Source: Spirochaeta sp. (GTDB lineage: Bacteria > Spirochaetota > Spirochaetia > DSM-27196 > Alkalispirochaetaceae). Taken from it: a DNA stretch of 7,637 nucleotides. The stretch is taken from assembly GCA_027859055.1 (NCBI GenBank), contig JAQIBO010000426.1, positions 1-7,637 of the forward strand, given 5' to 3'. Both the position numbers and the translations under genes were made by a program. The notes beneath the pieces were generated by a model that did not search any database, was not told where the DNA came from, and saw nothing but the letters and a program-made list of their open reading frames with translations. Positions 1 to 5,496 of this stretch are shown here, in pieces. How positions within the stretch are numbered: the first letter of the stretch is position 1; each line of letters opens with the position of its first letter.

Positions 1-1
1 G

Positions 2-805
2 CCGATTACGCCCGGCTTGCGGTTCAAGACGACACTGGTTAACGACCAGCTTACAGATAAAGATCCTGAGAAGGCTCTCACAAAGGGCGCGGGATACAAA
101 GCTGGTCGGGACACAAAAGGGCGTATCAGTGTTCGTCGTAAAGGTGGCCGGAACAAGCGGCTCTACCGGGAAATCGATTTTCGACGCGATAAGACAGGGG
201 TGACTGCCACCGTCAATGCGATTGAATACGACCCGAATCGCAGTGCAAATATTGCGTTGCTGCATTATGCAGATGGTGAAAAACGCTATATTATCGCGCC
301 GCGAGGTTTGACGGTCGGAATGGTCGTTGAAAGTGGAGAGCGGGCGGAGCCCCGGGTCGGAAATGCGATTCCTCTTGGCAATATTCCCGTCGGTACAGTG
401 GTTCACAATATCGAGCTGCAGTACGGGAAGGGTGGTCAGCTTGCAAGAGCTGCCGGCGCTTCAGCGACGATCGCGGCCAACGAAGGCGATTACGTGACGG
501 TCCGGCTTCCCTCCGGGGAGATGCGAATGATCTTCCGCAAATGTCGCGCTACCGTCGGGATCGTCGGAAACGAGGATCACATGAACGTGAGTCTCGGCAA
601 AGCGGGTCGGTCGCGCTGGCTTGGGCGTCGCCCGAAAGTGCGTGGCGTGGTAATGAACCCCGTTGACCATCCCCATGGCGGTGGTGAAGGACGAACCAGT
701 GGTGGACGCCACCCGGTTTCTCCATGGGGTACGCCGACGAAAGGGTACAAGACGCGGAAGAAGCGAAAATCTTCCGGTAAGTTTATCGTGAAAAAGCGGA
801 AATAG
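2..805 (+). CDS. rplB: 50S ribosomal protein L2 (uL2), 5' end cut by the window
   Basis: L2 is a primary 23S rRNA-binding protein at the subunit interface, next to the peptidyl transferase centre. The frame is open from base 2, and 267 residues are visible before TAG. It reads PITPGLRFKTT at once, which is the usual L2 beginning a few residues after the initiator, so only about 5-8 residues are missing; the TTG at 17 is an internal leucine codon, not the start. Family motifs are YDPNRSANIAL (visible residues 76-86) and the hallmark MNPVDHPHGGGEGR (218-231), which holds the conserved histidine near the catalytic centre. The C-terminus is strongly basic (KKRKSSGKFIVKKRK), as is usual. The stop overlaps the Shine-Dalgarno of rpsS. 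The N-terminal form resembles spirochaete L2 from memory. Identity is certain; only the true start is unseen. Confidence 0.98.
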   Translation, partial: PITPGLRFKTTLVNDQLTDKDPEKALTKGAGYKAGRDTKGRISVRRKGGRNKRLYREIDFRRDKTGVTATVNAIEYDPNRSANIALLHYADGEKRYIIAPRGLTVGMVVESGERAEPRVGNAIPLGNIPVGTVVHNIELQYGKGGQLARAAGASATIAANEGDYVTVRLPSGEMRMIFRKCRATVGIVGNEDHMNVSLGKAGRSRWLGRRPKVRGVVMNPVDHPHGGGEGRTSGGRHPVSPWGTPTKGYKTRKKRKSSGKFIVKKRK

Positions 806-808
806 GAG
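804..808 (+). promoter_or_regulatory. Ribosome binding site AGGAG for rpsS
   Basis: AGGAG lies 6 bases before the GTG at 815 and shares its first two bases with the TAG stop of rplB. It supports a GTG start for S19 and tight coupling to L2 translation. Confidence 0.75.
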
Positions 809-814
809 ACGGTC

Positions 815-1096
815 GTGTCGCGTTCTATAAAAAAAGGCCCGTTTATCGAAAAGAGCTTGTATTCGCGCGTATTGGCGATGAACAAGTCGGGCGAAAAGAA
901 TATGATTAAGACCTATTCCCGGACTTCGACGATTATTCCGGAGATGGTTGGTATGACGATCTCCGTGTACAACGGGAAAGCCTGGGTGCCGGTGTATGTG
1001 ACAGAGAACCTTGTCGGCCACAAGCTTGGCGAGTTCTCACCGACACGTCTCTTTCGAGGTCATGCCGGGTCCGACCGGAAAGCCGGGAAACGGTAA
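815..1096 (+). CDS. rpsS: 30S ribosomal protein S19 (uS19)
   Basis: S19 sits in the head of the 30S subunit with S13 and contacts the A-site tRNA region. The 93-residue product matches the usual length of about 92. It opens with the standard MSRSIKKGPFIEK and carries the signature TENLVGHKLGEFSPTR (residues 63-78) followed by GHAG (82-85). The start is GTG rather than ATG: it gives the canonical N-terminus and has AGGAG six bases upstream. The gap from rplB is 9 bases. The stop is TAA, running straight into the AAGGA-like site of rplV. Nothing in the protein is unusual. Confidence 0.98.
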   Translation: MSRSIKKGPFIEKSLYSRVLAMNKSGEKNMIKTYSRTSTIIPEMVGMTISVYNGKAWVPVYVTENLVGHKLGEFSPTRLFRGHAGSDRKAGKR

Positions 1097-1107
1097 AGGA
1101 TTCAACG

Positions 1108-1458
1108 ATGGGATACAGGGCTGAAGCGAAATTTGTCCGGATTTCTCCGTTCAAGGCGCGCCGTGTCGCGGATGTTGTCCGACGTCGGCCGTATACGGAA
1201 GCGGTTGCGATTCTTGGGAATATGCCGCAAAAGGGCGCGCGGCTGGTGCGAAAAGTCATCCAGTCGGCCGCCGCGAACGCGTTAAGCAATAATCGGAATC
1301 TGGACGAAGAGATGCTCTACGTTACTGAGTTGTATGTGAATGAAGGGCCTCGAATGAAGCGGCTCTGGGTACGCGGTCGTGGTCGTGCTGACCTGCTTTT
1401 GAAGCGGATGAGTCATATCACGGCGGTTGTCGACCGGCTTGACCAAACGGGAGAGTAG
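1108..1458 (+). CDS. rplV: 50S ribosomal protein L22 (uL22)
   Basis: L22 binds domains of 23S rRNA, and its long beta-hairpin lines the peptide exit tunnel, where macrolide-resistance changes can map. The product is 116 residues, slightly longer than the roughly 110 of E. coli because of a short C-terminal tail (DRLDQTGE). Landmarks are the N-terminal RISPFKARRVADVVR (11-25), the helix containing SAAANA, and the hairpin/C-terminal signature EGPRMKR ... RGRAD ... KRMSHIT (79-105). The ATG has TAAAGGA just upstream. The TAG stop is separated from the GTG of rpsC by a single base, so the two are almost certainly coupled. No hairpin insertion or deletion is evident by eye. Confidence 0.97.
   Translation: MGYRAEAKFVRISPFKARRVADVVRRRPYTEAVAILGNMPQKGARLVRKVIQSAAANALSNNRNLDEEMLYVTELYVNEGPRMKRLWVRGRGRADLLLKRMSHITAVVDRLDQTGE
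1449..1455 (+). promoter_or_regulatory. Ribosome binding site GGGAGAG deciding the rpsC start
   Basis: This purine-rich site lies inside the last codons of rplV, four bases before the GTG at 1460 (six from the GGGAG core). It supports that GTG as the S3 start rather than the in-frame ATG at 1427, which would add 11 residues foreign to S3. Confidence 0.65.
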
Positions 1459-1459
1459 T

Positions 1460-2161
1460 GTGGGACAAAAGGTAAATCCGTACGGGCTGCGCCTGGGAAT
1501 TAACAAGACGTGGCGGTCGAAATGGTATGTTGATCCGCGTGAATACGCAGATACGCTCCATGAGGACTTGTACCTCCGCAAATTGCTGCACAGCGCACCG
1601 GAAGCGCGGACTGCCGATATTGCAGAGGTCGAGATCATCCGTCATCCGCAACGTATCACCCTGGTTATACATACTTCACGCCCGGGCGTGATTATCGGAA
1701 CCAAAGGGTCGAACATCGAGAAGATCGGTAATCGTCTGCAGAAAGCTGCGGGGCGCAAGATCCAGATTAAGATTAAGGAAATCAAGCGCCCGGAAACGCA
1801 CGCTCAGGTAGTGGCGTTGAATATTGCGCGACAATTGCGTTCGCGAGGATCGTTTCGACGGACGTTGAAAATGGCCGTAAACAACGCGATGAAAGCCGGG
1901 ATTCAGGGTGTGAAAATTCATATCGCCGGACGGCTTGGTGGCGCTGAGATGTCCCGTACTGAGCAGCAGAAAGCGGGCCGGGTTCCGTTGCACACGTTGC
2001 GTGCCAACATTGACTATGGGTTTGCCGTTTCGGAGACGACCTTCGGCGCGATCGGTGTGAAAGTCTGGATGTTTCACGGTGAAGTCCTCACCAAGGAGAC
2101 GAAACAGGACGCCGGTGCGGTCGTGCGGAAGCGGCGACAGACGAGTGGGAGGACTGCCTGA
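1460..2161 (+). CDS. rpsC: 30S ribosomal protein S3 (uS3)
   Basis: S3 lies in the 30S head at the mRNA entry channel and contributes to helicase activity and mRNA binding. Starting at GTG 1460 the product is 233 residues, the same as E. coli S3, and begins with the canonical MGQKVNPYGLRLG. The KH domain is clear, with its GxxG loop GTKG at residues 80-83 in the context RPGVIIGTKGSNIEKI. The C-terminal domain contains GRLGGAEMSRTE (157-168) and the conserved KVWMFHGE (201-208), then a basic tail. An in-frame ATG at 1427 would lie inside rplV and add non-family residues, so it is rejected as the start. The TGA stop shares its last base with the ATG of rplP (TGATG). Confidence 0.97.
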   Translation: MGQKVNPYGLRLGINKTWRSKWYVDPREYADTLHEDLYLRKLLHSAPEARTADIAEVEIIRHPQRITLVIHTSRPGVIIGTKGSNIEKIGNRLQKAAGRKIQIKIKEIKRPETHAQVVALNIARQLRSRGSFRRTLKMAVNNAMKAGIQGVKIHIAGRLGGAEMSRTEQQKAGRVPLHTLRANIDYGFAVSETTFGAIGVKVWMFHGEVLTKETKQDAGAVVRKRRQTSGRTA

Positions 2162-2586
2162 TGCTGAGTCCAAAAAGAGTACGTTTTCGGAAACGACAAC
2201 GCCGGGTCAAGCGAGACCTTAAAGGCACAGCGTTTCGGGGAAACACGATTGCATTCGGTGACTTCGGGTTGGTAGCGCTCGAAGGAGAGTGGATTACAAA
2301 TCGTCAGCTTGAAGCTGCGCGTATTGCGATGACACGTAAGATCAAGCGTGGTGGAAAAGTCTGGATCCGGGTATTCCCCGACGTTCCGTACACCAAGAAA
2401 CCGGCCGAGACGCGCATGGGTAAAGGAAAGGGGAGTCCGGAAAGCTGGGTAGCTGCGGTAAAACGCGGTCGGGTTCTCTTTGAACTCGCCGGTGTCGAAC
2501 ACGAGCTGGCAGAGGCTGCGTTGAATCTCGCGGCGAGCAAACTCCCGATCAAGACGCGGTTTGTTGCGCGGAAGGGAGTTGAATAA
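2161..2586 (+). CDS. rplP: 50S ribosomal protein L16 (uL16)
   Basis: L16 binds 23S rRNA near the A site and helps position aminoacyl-tRNA. The 141-residue product is close to the usual 136-140. It begins with the standard MLSPKRVRFRK, followed by AFGDFGLVALEGEWITNRQ (31-49), and carries the conserved loop KPAETRMGKGKG (80-91); the arginine in this loop is the residue hydroxylated in E. coli L16, a family fact not testable here. The ATG overlaps the rpsC stop by one base, and GGGAGGA at 2147-2153 is a good ribosome binding site seven bases upstream, so translation is probably coupled to S3. The TAA stop is one base from the rpmC start. Confidence 0.98.
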   Translation: MLSPKRVRFRKRQRRVKRDLKGTAFRGNTIAFGDFGLVALEGEWITNRQLEAARIAMTRKIKRGGKVWIRVFPDVPYTKKPAETRMGKGKGSPESWVAAVKRGRVLFELAGVEHELAEAALNLAASKLPIKTRFVARKGVE

Positions 2587-2587
2587 G

Positions 2588-2800
2588 ATGAGGAATTCGT
2601 TTCGGGATTTGACGTTTGAAGAGCTTGTGGCCAAGCGGGTTGAACTCAACCGAAAATACCTGGATGCGCGGATCAACAAAGTTGTTGGCCACGTTGAGAA
2701 TCCGATCGAAATCCGGACGCTTCGTCGCCAGATCGCGCGGTTGAATACGCTTATTTACAATCACGCCGATGTGCAGGTTGTTCAAGAGGAGAATGCGTGA
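2588..2800 (+). CDS. rpmC: 50S ribosomal protein L29 (uL29)
   Basis: L29 is a small helical-hairpin protein near the peptide exit tunnel, where it helps form the docking site for trigger factor and the signal recognition particle together with L23. The product is 70 residues (E. coli 63). It shows the FRDLTFEEL start (5-13), the leucine- and charge-rich first helix, and the family signature LRRQIARLNT (45-54). The ATG at 2588 is preceded by GGGAG (2574-2578), nine bases away; an upstream in-frame TTG at 2561 would add nine residues from inside rplP and is rejected. The C-terminal tail (DVQVVQEENA) is acidic and longer than in E. coli. The TGA stop overlaps the rpsQ ATG. Confidence 0.96.
   Translation: MRNSFRDLTFEELVAKRVELNRKYLDARINKVVGHVENPIEIRTLRRQIARLNTLIYNHADVQVVQEENA
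2786..2791 (+). promoter_or_regulatory. Ribosome binding site GAGGAG for rpsQ
   Basis: GAGGAG lies inside the end of rpmC, eight bases before the ATG at 2800 but only five before the adjacent in-frame GTG at 2797. The spacing favours the ATG, although initiation at either codon is possible and changes the protein by one residue. Confidence 0.65.
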
Positions 2801-3069
2801 TGGCGGAAGAAAGTGTTCAGAGTTCCGGGAAGAAAATTTTCCAGGGACGGGTTGTGAGCGACAAGATGGAAAAGACGATCGTCGTACGCATCGATGGCCG
2901 AAAGGTTCATCCGCTGTACAAAAAGTACGTCAACATTTCCAAGAAGTTGAAAGCTCACGACGAAAAAAATGAGGCAAACATCGGGGATCTTGTCCGCGTT
3001 GTTGAGGCTCGGCCGGTCAGCAAGGATAAGTGCTGGCGCCTGGTTGAGATCGTTGAACGAGCGCGCTGA
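2800..3069 (+). CDS. rpsQ: 30S ribosomal protein S17 (uS17)
   Basis: S17 is an OB-fold protein that binds 16S rRNA early in 30S assembly. From the ATG at 2800 the product is 89 residues, near the usual 84-90. The first ten residues (MAEESVQSSG) are a variable extension, then the core begins at KKIFQGRVVSDKMEKTIVV (11-29). HPLYKKY (37-43) and the end block GDLVRVVEARPVSKDKCWR (62-80) are the classic signatures. A GTG at 2797 lies directly before the ATG; the ATG is chosen for Shine-Dalgarno spacing and because it makes the TGATG overlap seen elsewhere in this operon. The TGA stop runs into GAGG, the probable rplN ribosome binding site. Confidence 0.97.
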   Translation: MAEESVQSSGKKIFQGRVVSDKMEKTIVVRIDGRKVHPLYKKYVNISKKLKAHDEKNEANIGDLVRVVEARPVSKDKCWRLVEIVERAR

Positions 3070-3080
3070 GGTATAGAGCA

Positions 3081-3449
3081 ATGATTCAAATGCAGACGTT
3101 TTTGAACGTAGCCGACAACAGCGGTGCTAAGCGCGTGCAATGTGTGAAAATACTTGGCGGAAGCAAGCGAAAGTACGCGTCTGTCGGGGATGTCATCGTT
3201 GTAGCGGTGAAGGATGCGCTACCGAACGCCCCGGTCAAAAAGGGTACGGTGGAGCAGGCGGTGATCGTCCGGACGAAAAAAGAGTTTCGACGGGCTGACG
3301 GTACGTACATTCGGTTTGACGATAACGCGTGCGTGATCATCGATAAAACCCATAACCCGAAAGGAAAGCGGATTTTCGGTCCGGTTGCGCGGGAGCTGCG
3401 CGATTCTGACTATATGAAAATTGTCTCGCTGGCTCCTGAGGTGTTGTAG
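3081..3449 (+). CDS. rplN: 50S ribosomal protein L14 (uL14)
   Basis: L14 is a beta-barrel protein at the subunit interface that forms intersubunit bridges with 16S rRNA, beside L19. The product is 122 residues, as is usual. It runs from MIQMQTFLNVADNSGAKRV (1-19) through CVKILGGSKRKYASVGD (21-37) and VKKGTVEQAVIVRTKK (52-67) to the conserved IFGPVARELR (98-107) and the invariant-looking end MKIVSLAPEVL. The second methionine at codon 4 is inside the conserved start and is not the initiator. GAGG at 3068-3071 is a plausible binding site nine bases upstream. The TAG stop is the first part of the TAGGAG that serves rplX. Confidence 0.98.
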   Translation: MIQMQTFLNVADNSGAKRVQCVKILGGSKRKYASVGDVIVVAVKDALPNAPVKKGTVEQAVIVRTKKEFRRADGTYIRFDDNACVIIDKTHNPKGKRIFGPVARELRDSDYMKIVSLAPEVL

Positions 3450-3460
3450 GAGCGTTCACG

Positions 3461-3769
3461 ATGAAAACAAAACTGAAAAAGAACGACACGGTGGTTGTTA
3501 TCGCCGGAAAAGACAAAGGGAAGACGGGCCGCGTCCTGCGCATTGACGGTGAAAAGAATCGCGTTCTGGTAGAAGGCGTGAACATGGTCAAGAAAGCGCA
3601 GAAACAACGGAGCCAGAGCGAGTCCGGAGGGATCATCGAGAAGGAGGCGAGCGTTTCGATTTCGAACGTTATGTTTGCCGCCAAGGATGGTAAGCCGACT
3701 CGTCTCGGGCATCGCATTGAGGGCGGAGAAAAGGTCCGGTACTCGAAAAAAACGGGGGATACGGTCTGA
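3461..3769 (+). CDS. rplX: 50S ribosomal protein L24 (uL24)
   Basis: L24 is an assembly-initiating 50S protein that binds the 5' domain of 23S rRNA. The product is 102 residues, matching the family. The KOW element is GKDKGKTGRV (16-25), followed by VEGVNMVKKAQK (37-48), and the later strand pattern EKEASVSISNVMF (60-72) is characteristic. AGGAG at 3448-3452 lies eight bases upstream of the ATG and overlaps the rplN stop. The TGA stop overlaps the rplE ATG by one base. In E. coli the S8 repressor site lies near the rplX-rplE junction; I could not make out an equivalent structure here by eye. Confidence 0.97.
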   Translation: MKTKLKKNDTVVVIAGKDKGKTGRVLRIDGEKNRVLVEGVNMVKKAQKQRSQSESGGIIEKEASVSISNVMFAAKDGKPTRLGHRIEGGEKVRYSKKTGDTV

Positions 3770-4320
3770 TGGCTGCAAGTGTACCCACGATGGCAGAATT
3801 ATATCAGGGCGCGGTGAAAACCGAACTCATGGAAGAGTTTGGATATCGTTCCGTGATGGAAGTTCCGCACATCGAGAAGATCGTCCTGAGCATGGGCGTT
3901 GGCGACGCGATTGACAACAAAAAGGCGATTGAAAACGCGCAGAACGAGTTGTCGGTAATCGCGGGACAGCGGGCGGTGCGTACGAAAGCACGTAAATCGA
4001 TCGCAAACTTCAAATTGCGTGAAGGCATGGAGATCGGCGCGAAGGTGACGCTTCGCCGCGTGAAAATGTGGGAGTTTCTGGATCGGCTGGTCAATATCGC
4101 GCTACCGCGCGTGAAAGACTTTCGGGGAATCAACCCGAACGGATTTGACGGGCACGGAAACTACTCTCTGGGGGTGAGCGAGAACATCATCTTCCCGGAG
4201 ATCGACTACGACAAAATCGACAAGATTACGGGATTAAATGTGGTGATCGTCACTACGGCCAAGACGGATCAGGAAGCCCGGTCGCTCCTGGCCAAGATGA
4301 AATTGCCGTTCCGGAAGTAG
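3769..4320 (+). CDS. rplE: 50S ribosomal protein L5 (uL5)
   Basis: L5 belongs to the 5S ribonucleoprotein, binding 5S rRNA with L18 and L25-type proteins, and touches the P-site tRNA elbow. The product is 183 residues (E. coli 179). Motifs in order are PHIEKIVLSMGVGDA (33-47), AGQRAVRTKARKSIANFKLREG (65-86), the VTLRR and WEFLDRLVNIALPRVKDFRG segment (93-120), and the C-terminal GNYSLGV ... FPEIDYD (130-148) with the end LLAKMKLPF. The ATG at 3769 overlaps the rplX stop, with GGGGGA nine bases upstream; a second ATG at codon 8 is possible but less well placed. The TAG stop is followed by the purine-rich site of rpsN. Confidence 0.98.
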   Translation: MAASVPTMAELYQGAVKTELMEEFGYRSVMEVPHIEKIVLSMGVGDAIDNKKAIENAQNELSVIAGQRAVRTKARKSIANFKLREGMEIGAKVTLRRVKMWEFLDRLVNIALPRVKDFRGINPNGFDGHGNYSLGVSENIIFPEIDYDKIDKITGLNVVIVTTAKTDQEARSLLAKMKLPFRK

Positions 4321-4323
4321 GAA

Positions 4324-4329
4324 GAGGGG
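4324..4329 (+). promoter_or_regulatory. Ribosome binding site GAGGGG for rpsN
   Basis: GAGGGG in the 14-base rplE-rpsN gap lies five bases before the ATG at 4335. Its good quality shows that the normal S14 initiation signal is intact, although the reading frame is broken 15 codons later. Confidence 0.7.
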
Positions 4330-4382
4330 GCTCGATGGCTAAGAAATCGTTAATAATAAAGGCGCAACGGAAACCTTAGTAC

Positions 4383-4520
4383 ATGACGCGTCGTGTAAAC
4401 CGGTGCCGGATCTGCGGGCGACCCCGCGGGTATATGCGCAAGTTTGAGATGTGCCGTGTGTGTTTCCGGAAATTGGCAAGTGAAGGGTTTATTCCCGGTG
4501 TTACGAAGTCGAGCTGGTAG
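4383..4520 (+). CDS. Possible restart product: S14 lacking its first 16 residues
   Basis: An ATG at codon 17 of the broken rpsN frame, three bases after the in-frame TAG, opens 45 codons that keep both zinc CxxC pairs and the whole C-terminal half of S14. A ribosome terminating at 4377-4379 could restart here. The only upstream purine match is weak (CGGA at 4368-4371, 11 bases away), so initiation from scratch looks poor. The lost segment is the basic N-terminal arm that contacts 16S rRNA in known structures, so it is doubtful that the short form would replace S14. An automatic gene caller might annotate this fragment as rpsN. Confidence 0.35.
   Translation: MTRRVNRCRICGRPRGYMRKFEMCRVCFRKLASEGFIPGVTKSSW
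4411..4430 (+). other. Potential RNA hairpin inside rpsN, downstream of the in-frame TAG
   Basis: The bases TCTGCGGG (4411-4418) and CCCGCGGG (4423-4430) can pair around a CGAC loop: five G-C pairs next to the loop, then G-U, C-G and U-G. It starts 31 bases after the internal TAG. The bases encode the conserved I-C-G-R-P-R-G segment, so the self-complementarity may only reflect GC-rich codons for glycine, arginine and proline. Confidence 0.3.
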
Positions 4521-4529
4521 GAGAGCGAG

Positions 4530-4928
4530 ATGAGTGTATCTGATCCTGTAGCCGATATGCTTACCAAGATTCGGAACGGTAGTATGGCTAAGTTTGAGAA
4601 GGTTGATATTAATCCGTCCAAGATCAAACTTGAGATCATAAAAATTCTGAAGAATGAAGGTTACATCAAGAATTTTAAGAAAATGAGTCAGGATGATCGC
4701 GAAGTAATTCGGGTTTTTCTGAAGTATGACGACAGGCAGGGGCCCGTCATTCACGGTATCCAGAAGATATCGAGCCCGGGGCGTCGCGTATATTCCGGAT
4801 ATCGGAAGATGCCACGCGTCTTGAACGGATACGGCACGTTGATTGTGTCGACGTCCACCGGGGTGACGACGGGGCGGAAAGCTGCCGAGAAGCGGGTTGG
4901 CGGTGAGCTGATCTGCTCGGTCTGGTGA
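4530..4928 (+). CDS. rpsH: 30S ribosomal protein S8 (uS8)
   Basis: S8 binds the central domain of 16S rRNA and, in E. coli, represses translation of the spc operon. The product is 132 residues, the usual size. It starts MSVSDPVADMLTKIRNG (1-17) and ends with the RNA-binding signature YGTLIVSTSTG (101-111), TGRKAAEKRVGGELICSVW (114-132). AGGAGAG at 4519-4525, overlapping the rpsN stop, precedes the ATG. The first half of the gene is distinctly poorer in G+C than its neighbours: by hand count about 37% over 4561-4740, with ATT, ATA and AAT codons, whereas the second half returns to the GC-rich usage of the window. The lysine/isoleucine-rich N-terminal half of S8 explains part of this. Confidence 0.97.
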   Translation: MSVSDPVADMLTKIRNGSMAKFEKVDINPSKIKLEIIKILKNEGYIKNFKKMSQDDREVIRVFLKYDDRQGPVIHGIQKISSPGRRVYSGYRKMPRVLNGYGTLIVSTSTGVTTGRKAAEKRVGGELICSVW

Positions 4929-4933
4929 GGAGG
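4928..4933 (+). promoter_or_regulatory. Consensus ribosome binding site AGGAGG for rplF
   Basis: This is a full-consensus Shine-Dalgarno sequence, beginning on the last base of the rpsH TGA and lying eight bases before the rplF ATG. It is the best match in the window. Confidence 0.75.
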
Positions 4934-4941
4934 AACGGCGT

Positions 4942-5481
4942 ATGTCTCGAGTAGGACGGCTGCCGGTTCCGATACCGAAGGGCGTGTCGGTTGACGTGAG
5001 CGAAAGCCTTGTGAAGGTGAAAGGCCCGAAGGGCGAACTGCAGGAAGCGTATCGCCCGGAGGTCAAGGTGACCGTTGACGGAGAGACTGTTCTCGTCGAA
5101 CGGACCACCGAGTCTCGAAAGGCGCGCGGTTTTCACGGGCTCTATCGGCAATTGATTCACAATATGATCGTCGGCGTTACCGACGGATATGCCCGGACAC
5201 TGTTGATAAACGGGGTTGGTTTTCGCGCCGAGGTAAGCGGTAATGCGATAACTCTCAACCTTGGGTACAGCAACCCGATCGAATTTCGTCTCCCCGACGG
5301 TGTGACCGCCGATGCTGAAGGACCGAATAAACTGACGGTGCGCGGCATCGATAAACAGCTTGTTGGCAAGGTTGCCTCGGAGATTCGGAAAATTCGGCCG
5401 CCGGAACCGTACAAGGGCAAAGGTGTCAAGTACGAAGATGAGTACGTACGGCGCAAGGTCGGCAAGTCCGGTATTAAATAG
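4942..5481 (+). CDS. rplF: 50S ribosomal protein L6 (uL6)
   Basis: L6 consists of two similar alpha/beta domains and binds 23S rRNA beside the sarcin-ricin loop near the factor-binding site. The product is 179 residues (E. coli 177). It begins MSRVGRLPVPIPKGVSV (1-17), shows VKGPKGEL (26-33), the linker region GFHGLYRQLIHNMIVGV (63-79), and the second-domain signature IRPPEPYKGKGVKY (151-164) with a basic end. The ATG follows the AGGAGG at 4928-4933. After the TAG stop, a 15-base gap contains a second TAGGA that serves rplR. Nothing is unusual in the protein. Confidence 0.98.
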   Translation: MSRVGRLPVPIPKGVSVDVSESLVKVKGPKGELQEAYRPEVKVTVDGETVLVERTTESRKARGFHGLYRQLIHNMIVGVTDGYARTLLINGVGFRAEVSGNAITLNLGYSNPIEFRLPDGVTADAEGPNKLTVRGIDKQLVGKVASEIRKIRPPEPYKGKGVKYEDEYVRRKVGKSGIK

Positions 5482-5496
5482 GGCAGGTAGGACGAT

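Larger units (their letters stand above)
4335..4520 (+). pseudogene. rpsN: 30S ribosomal protein S14 (uS14), type Z, with in-frame TAG at codon 15
   Basis: S14 is a late-assembling protein of the 30S head, and the short form holds one zinc ion. One frame of 62 codons including the stop runs from ATG 4335 to TAG 4518-4520, exactly the 61-residue type Z length. It reads MAKKSLIIKAQRKP, then TAG at 4377-4379, then YMTRRVNRC and on without fault. The zinc ligands are C24-x2-C27 and C40-x2-C43, and the end GVTKSSW is typical. Position 15 is lysine in the S14 sequences I recall (Thermus has RTPKF), so AAG to TAG is the simplest change; CAG to TAG is also possible. The frame matches on both sides, so this is a substitution, not an indel. 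It lies in its normal operon place between rplE and rpsH. I class it as interrupted; it may be a sequencing error, a genuine nonsense change, or a gene rescued by readthrough or restart. Confidence 0.9.

Noticed and set aside
461..1021. A 186-codon minus-strand open frame opposite rplB and rpsS
   Set aside because: Its composition (rich in H, R, P, T) is typical of an antisense shadow, and both sense genes are unmistakable.
1427..1459. Upstream ATG that would extend rpsC by 11 residues
   Set aside because: The extension lies inside rplV and is foreign to S3. GTG 1460 gives the canonical MGQKVNPYG start, the standard 233-residue length and a suitable binding site.
3700..3800. An S8-repressor RNA site at the rplX-rplE junction as in E. 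coli
   Set aside because: I could not recognise a convincing helix with the S8-binding features by eye. A covariance-model search would be decisive.
4335..4380. A frameshift rather than a point change in rpsN
   Set aside because: The sequence before and after the TAG is in the same frame, and the total length equals the family's 61 residues, so no insertion or deletion is needed.
4335..4520. General reassignment of TAG to an amino acid in this organism
   Set aside because: Seven genes here, including rpsN itself, end properly at TAG with correct C-termini, and no other gene contains an internal TAG. At most, site-specific readthrough remains possible.
4350..5108. A 252-codon open frame on the minus strand across rpsN, rpsH and rplF
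   Set aside because: It is antisense to well-conserved genes, has no recognisable domain or ribosome binding site that I can see, and such shadow frames are common opposite GC-rich coding sequence.
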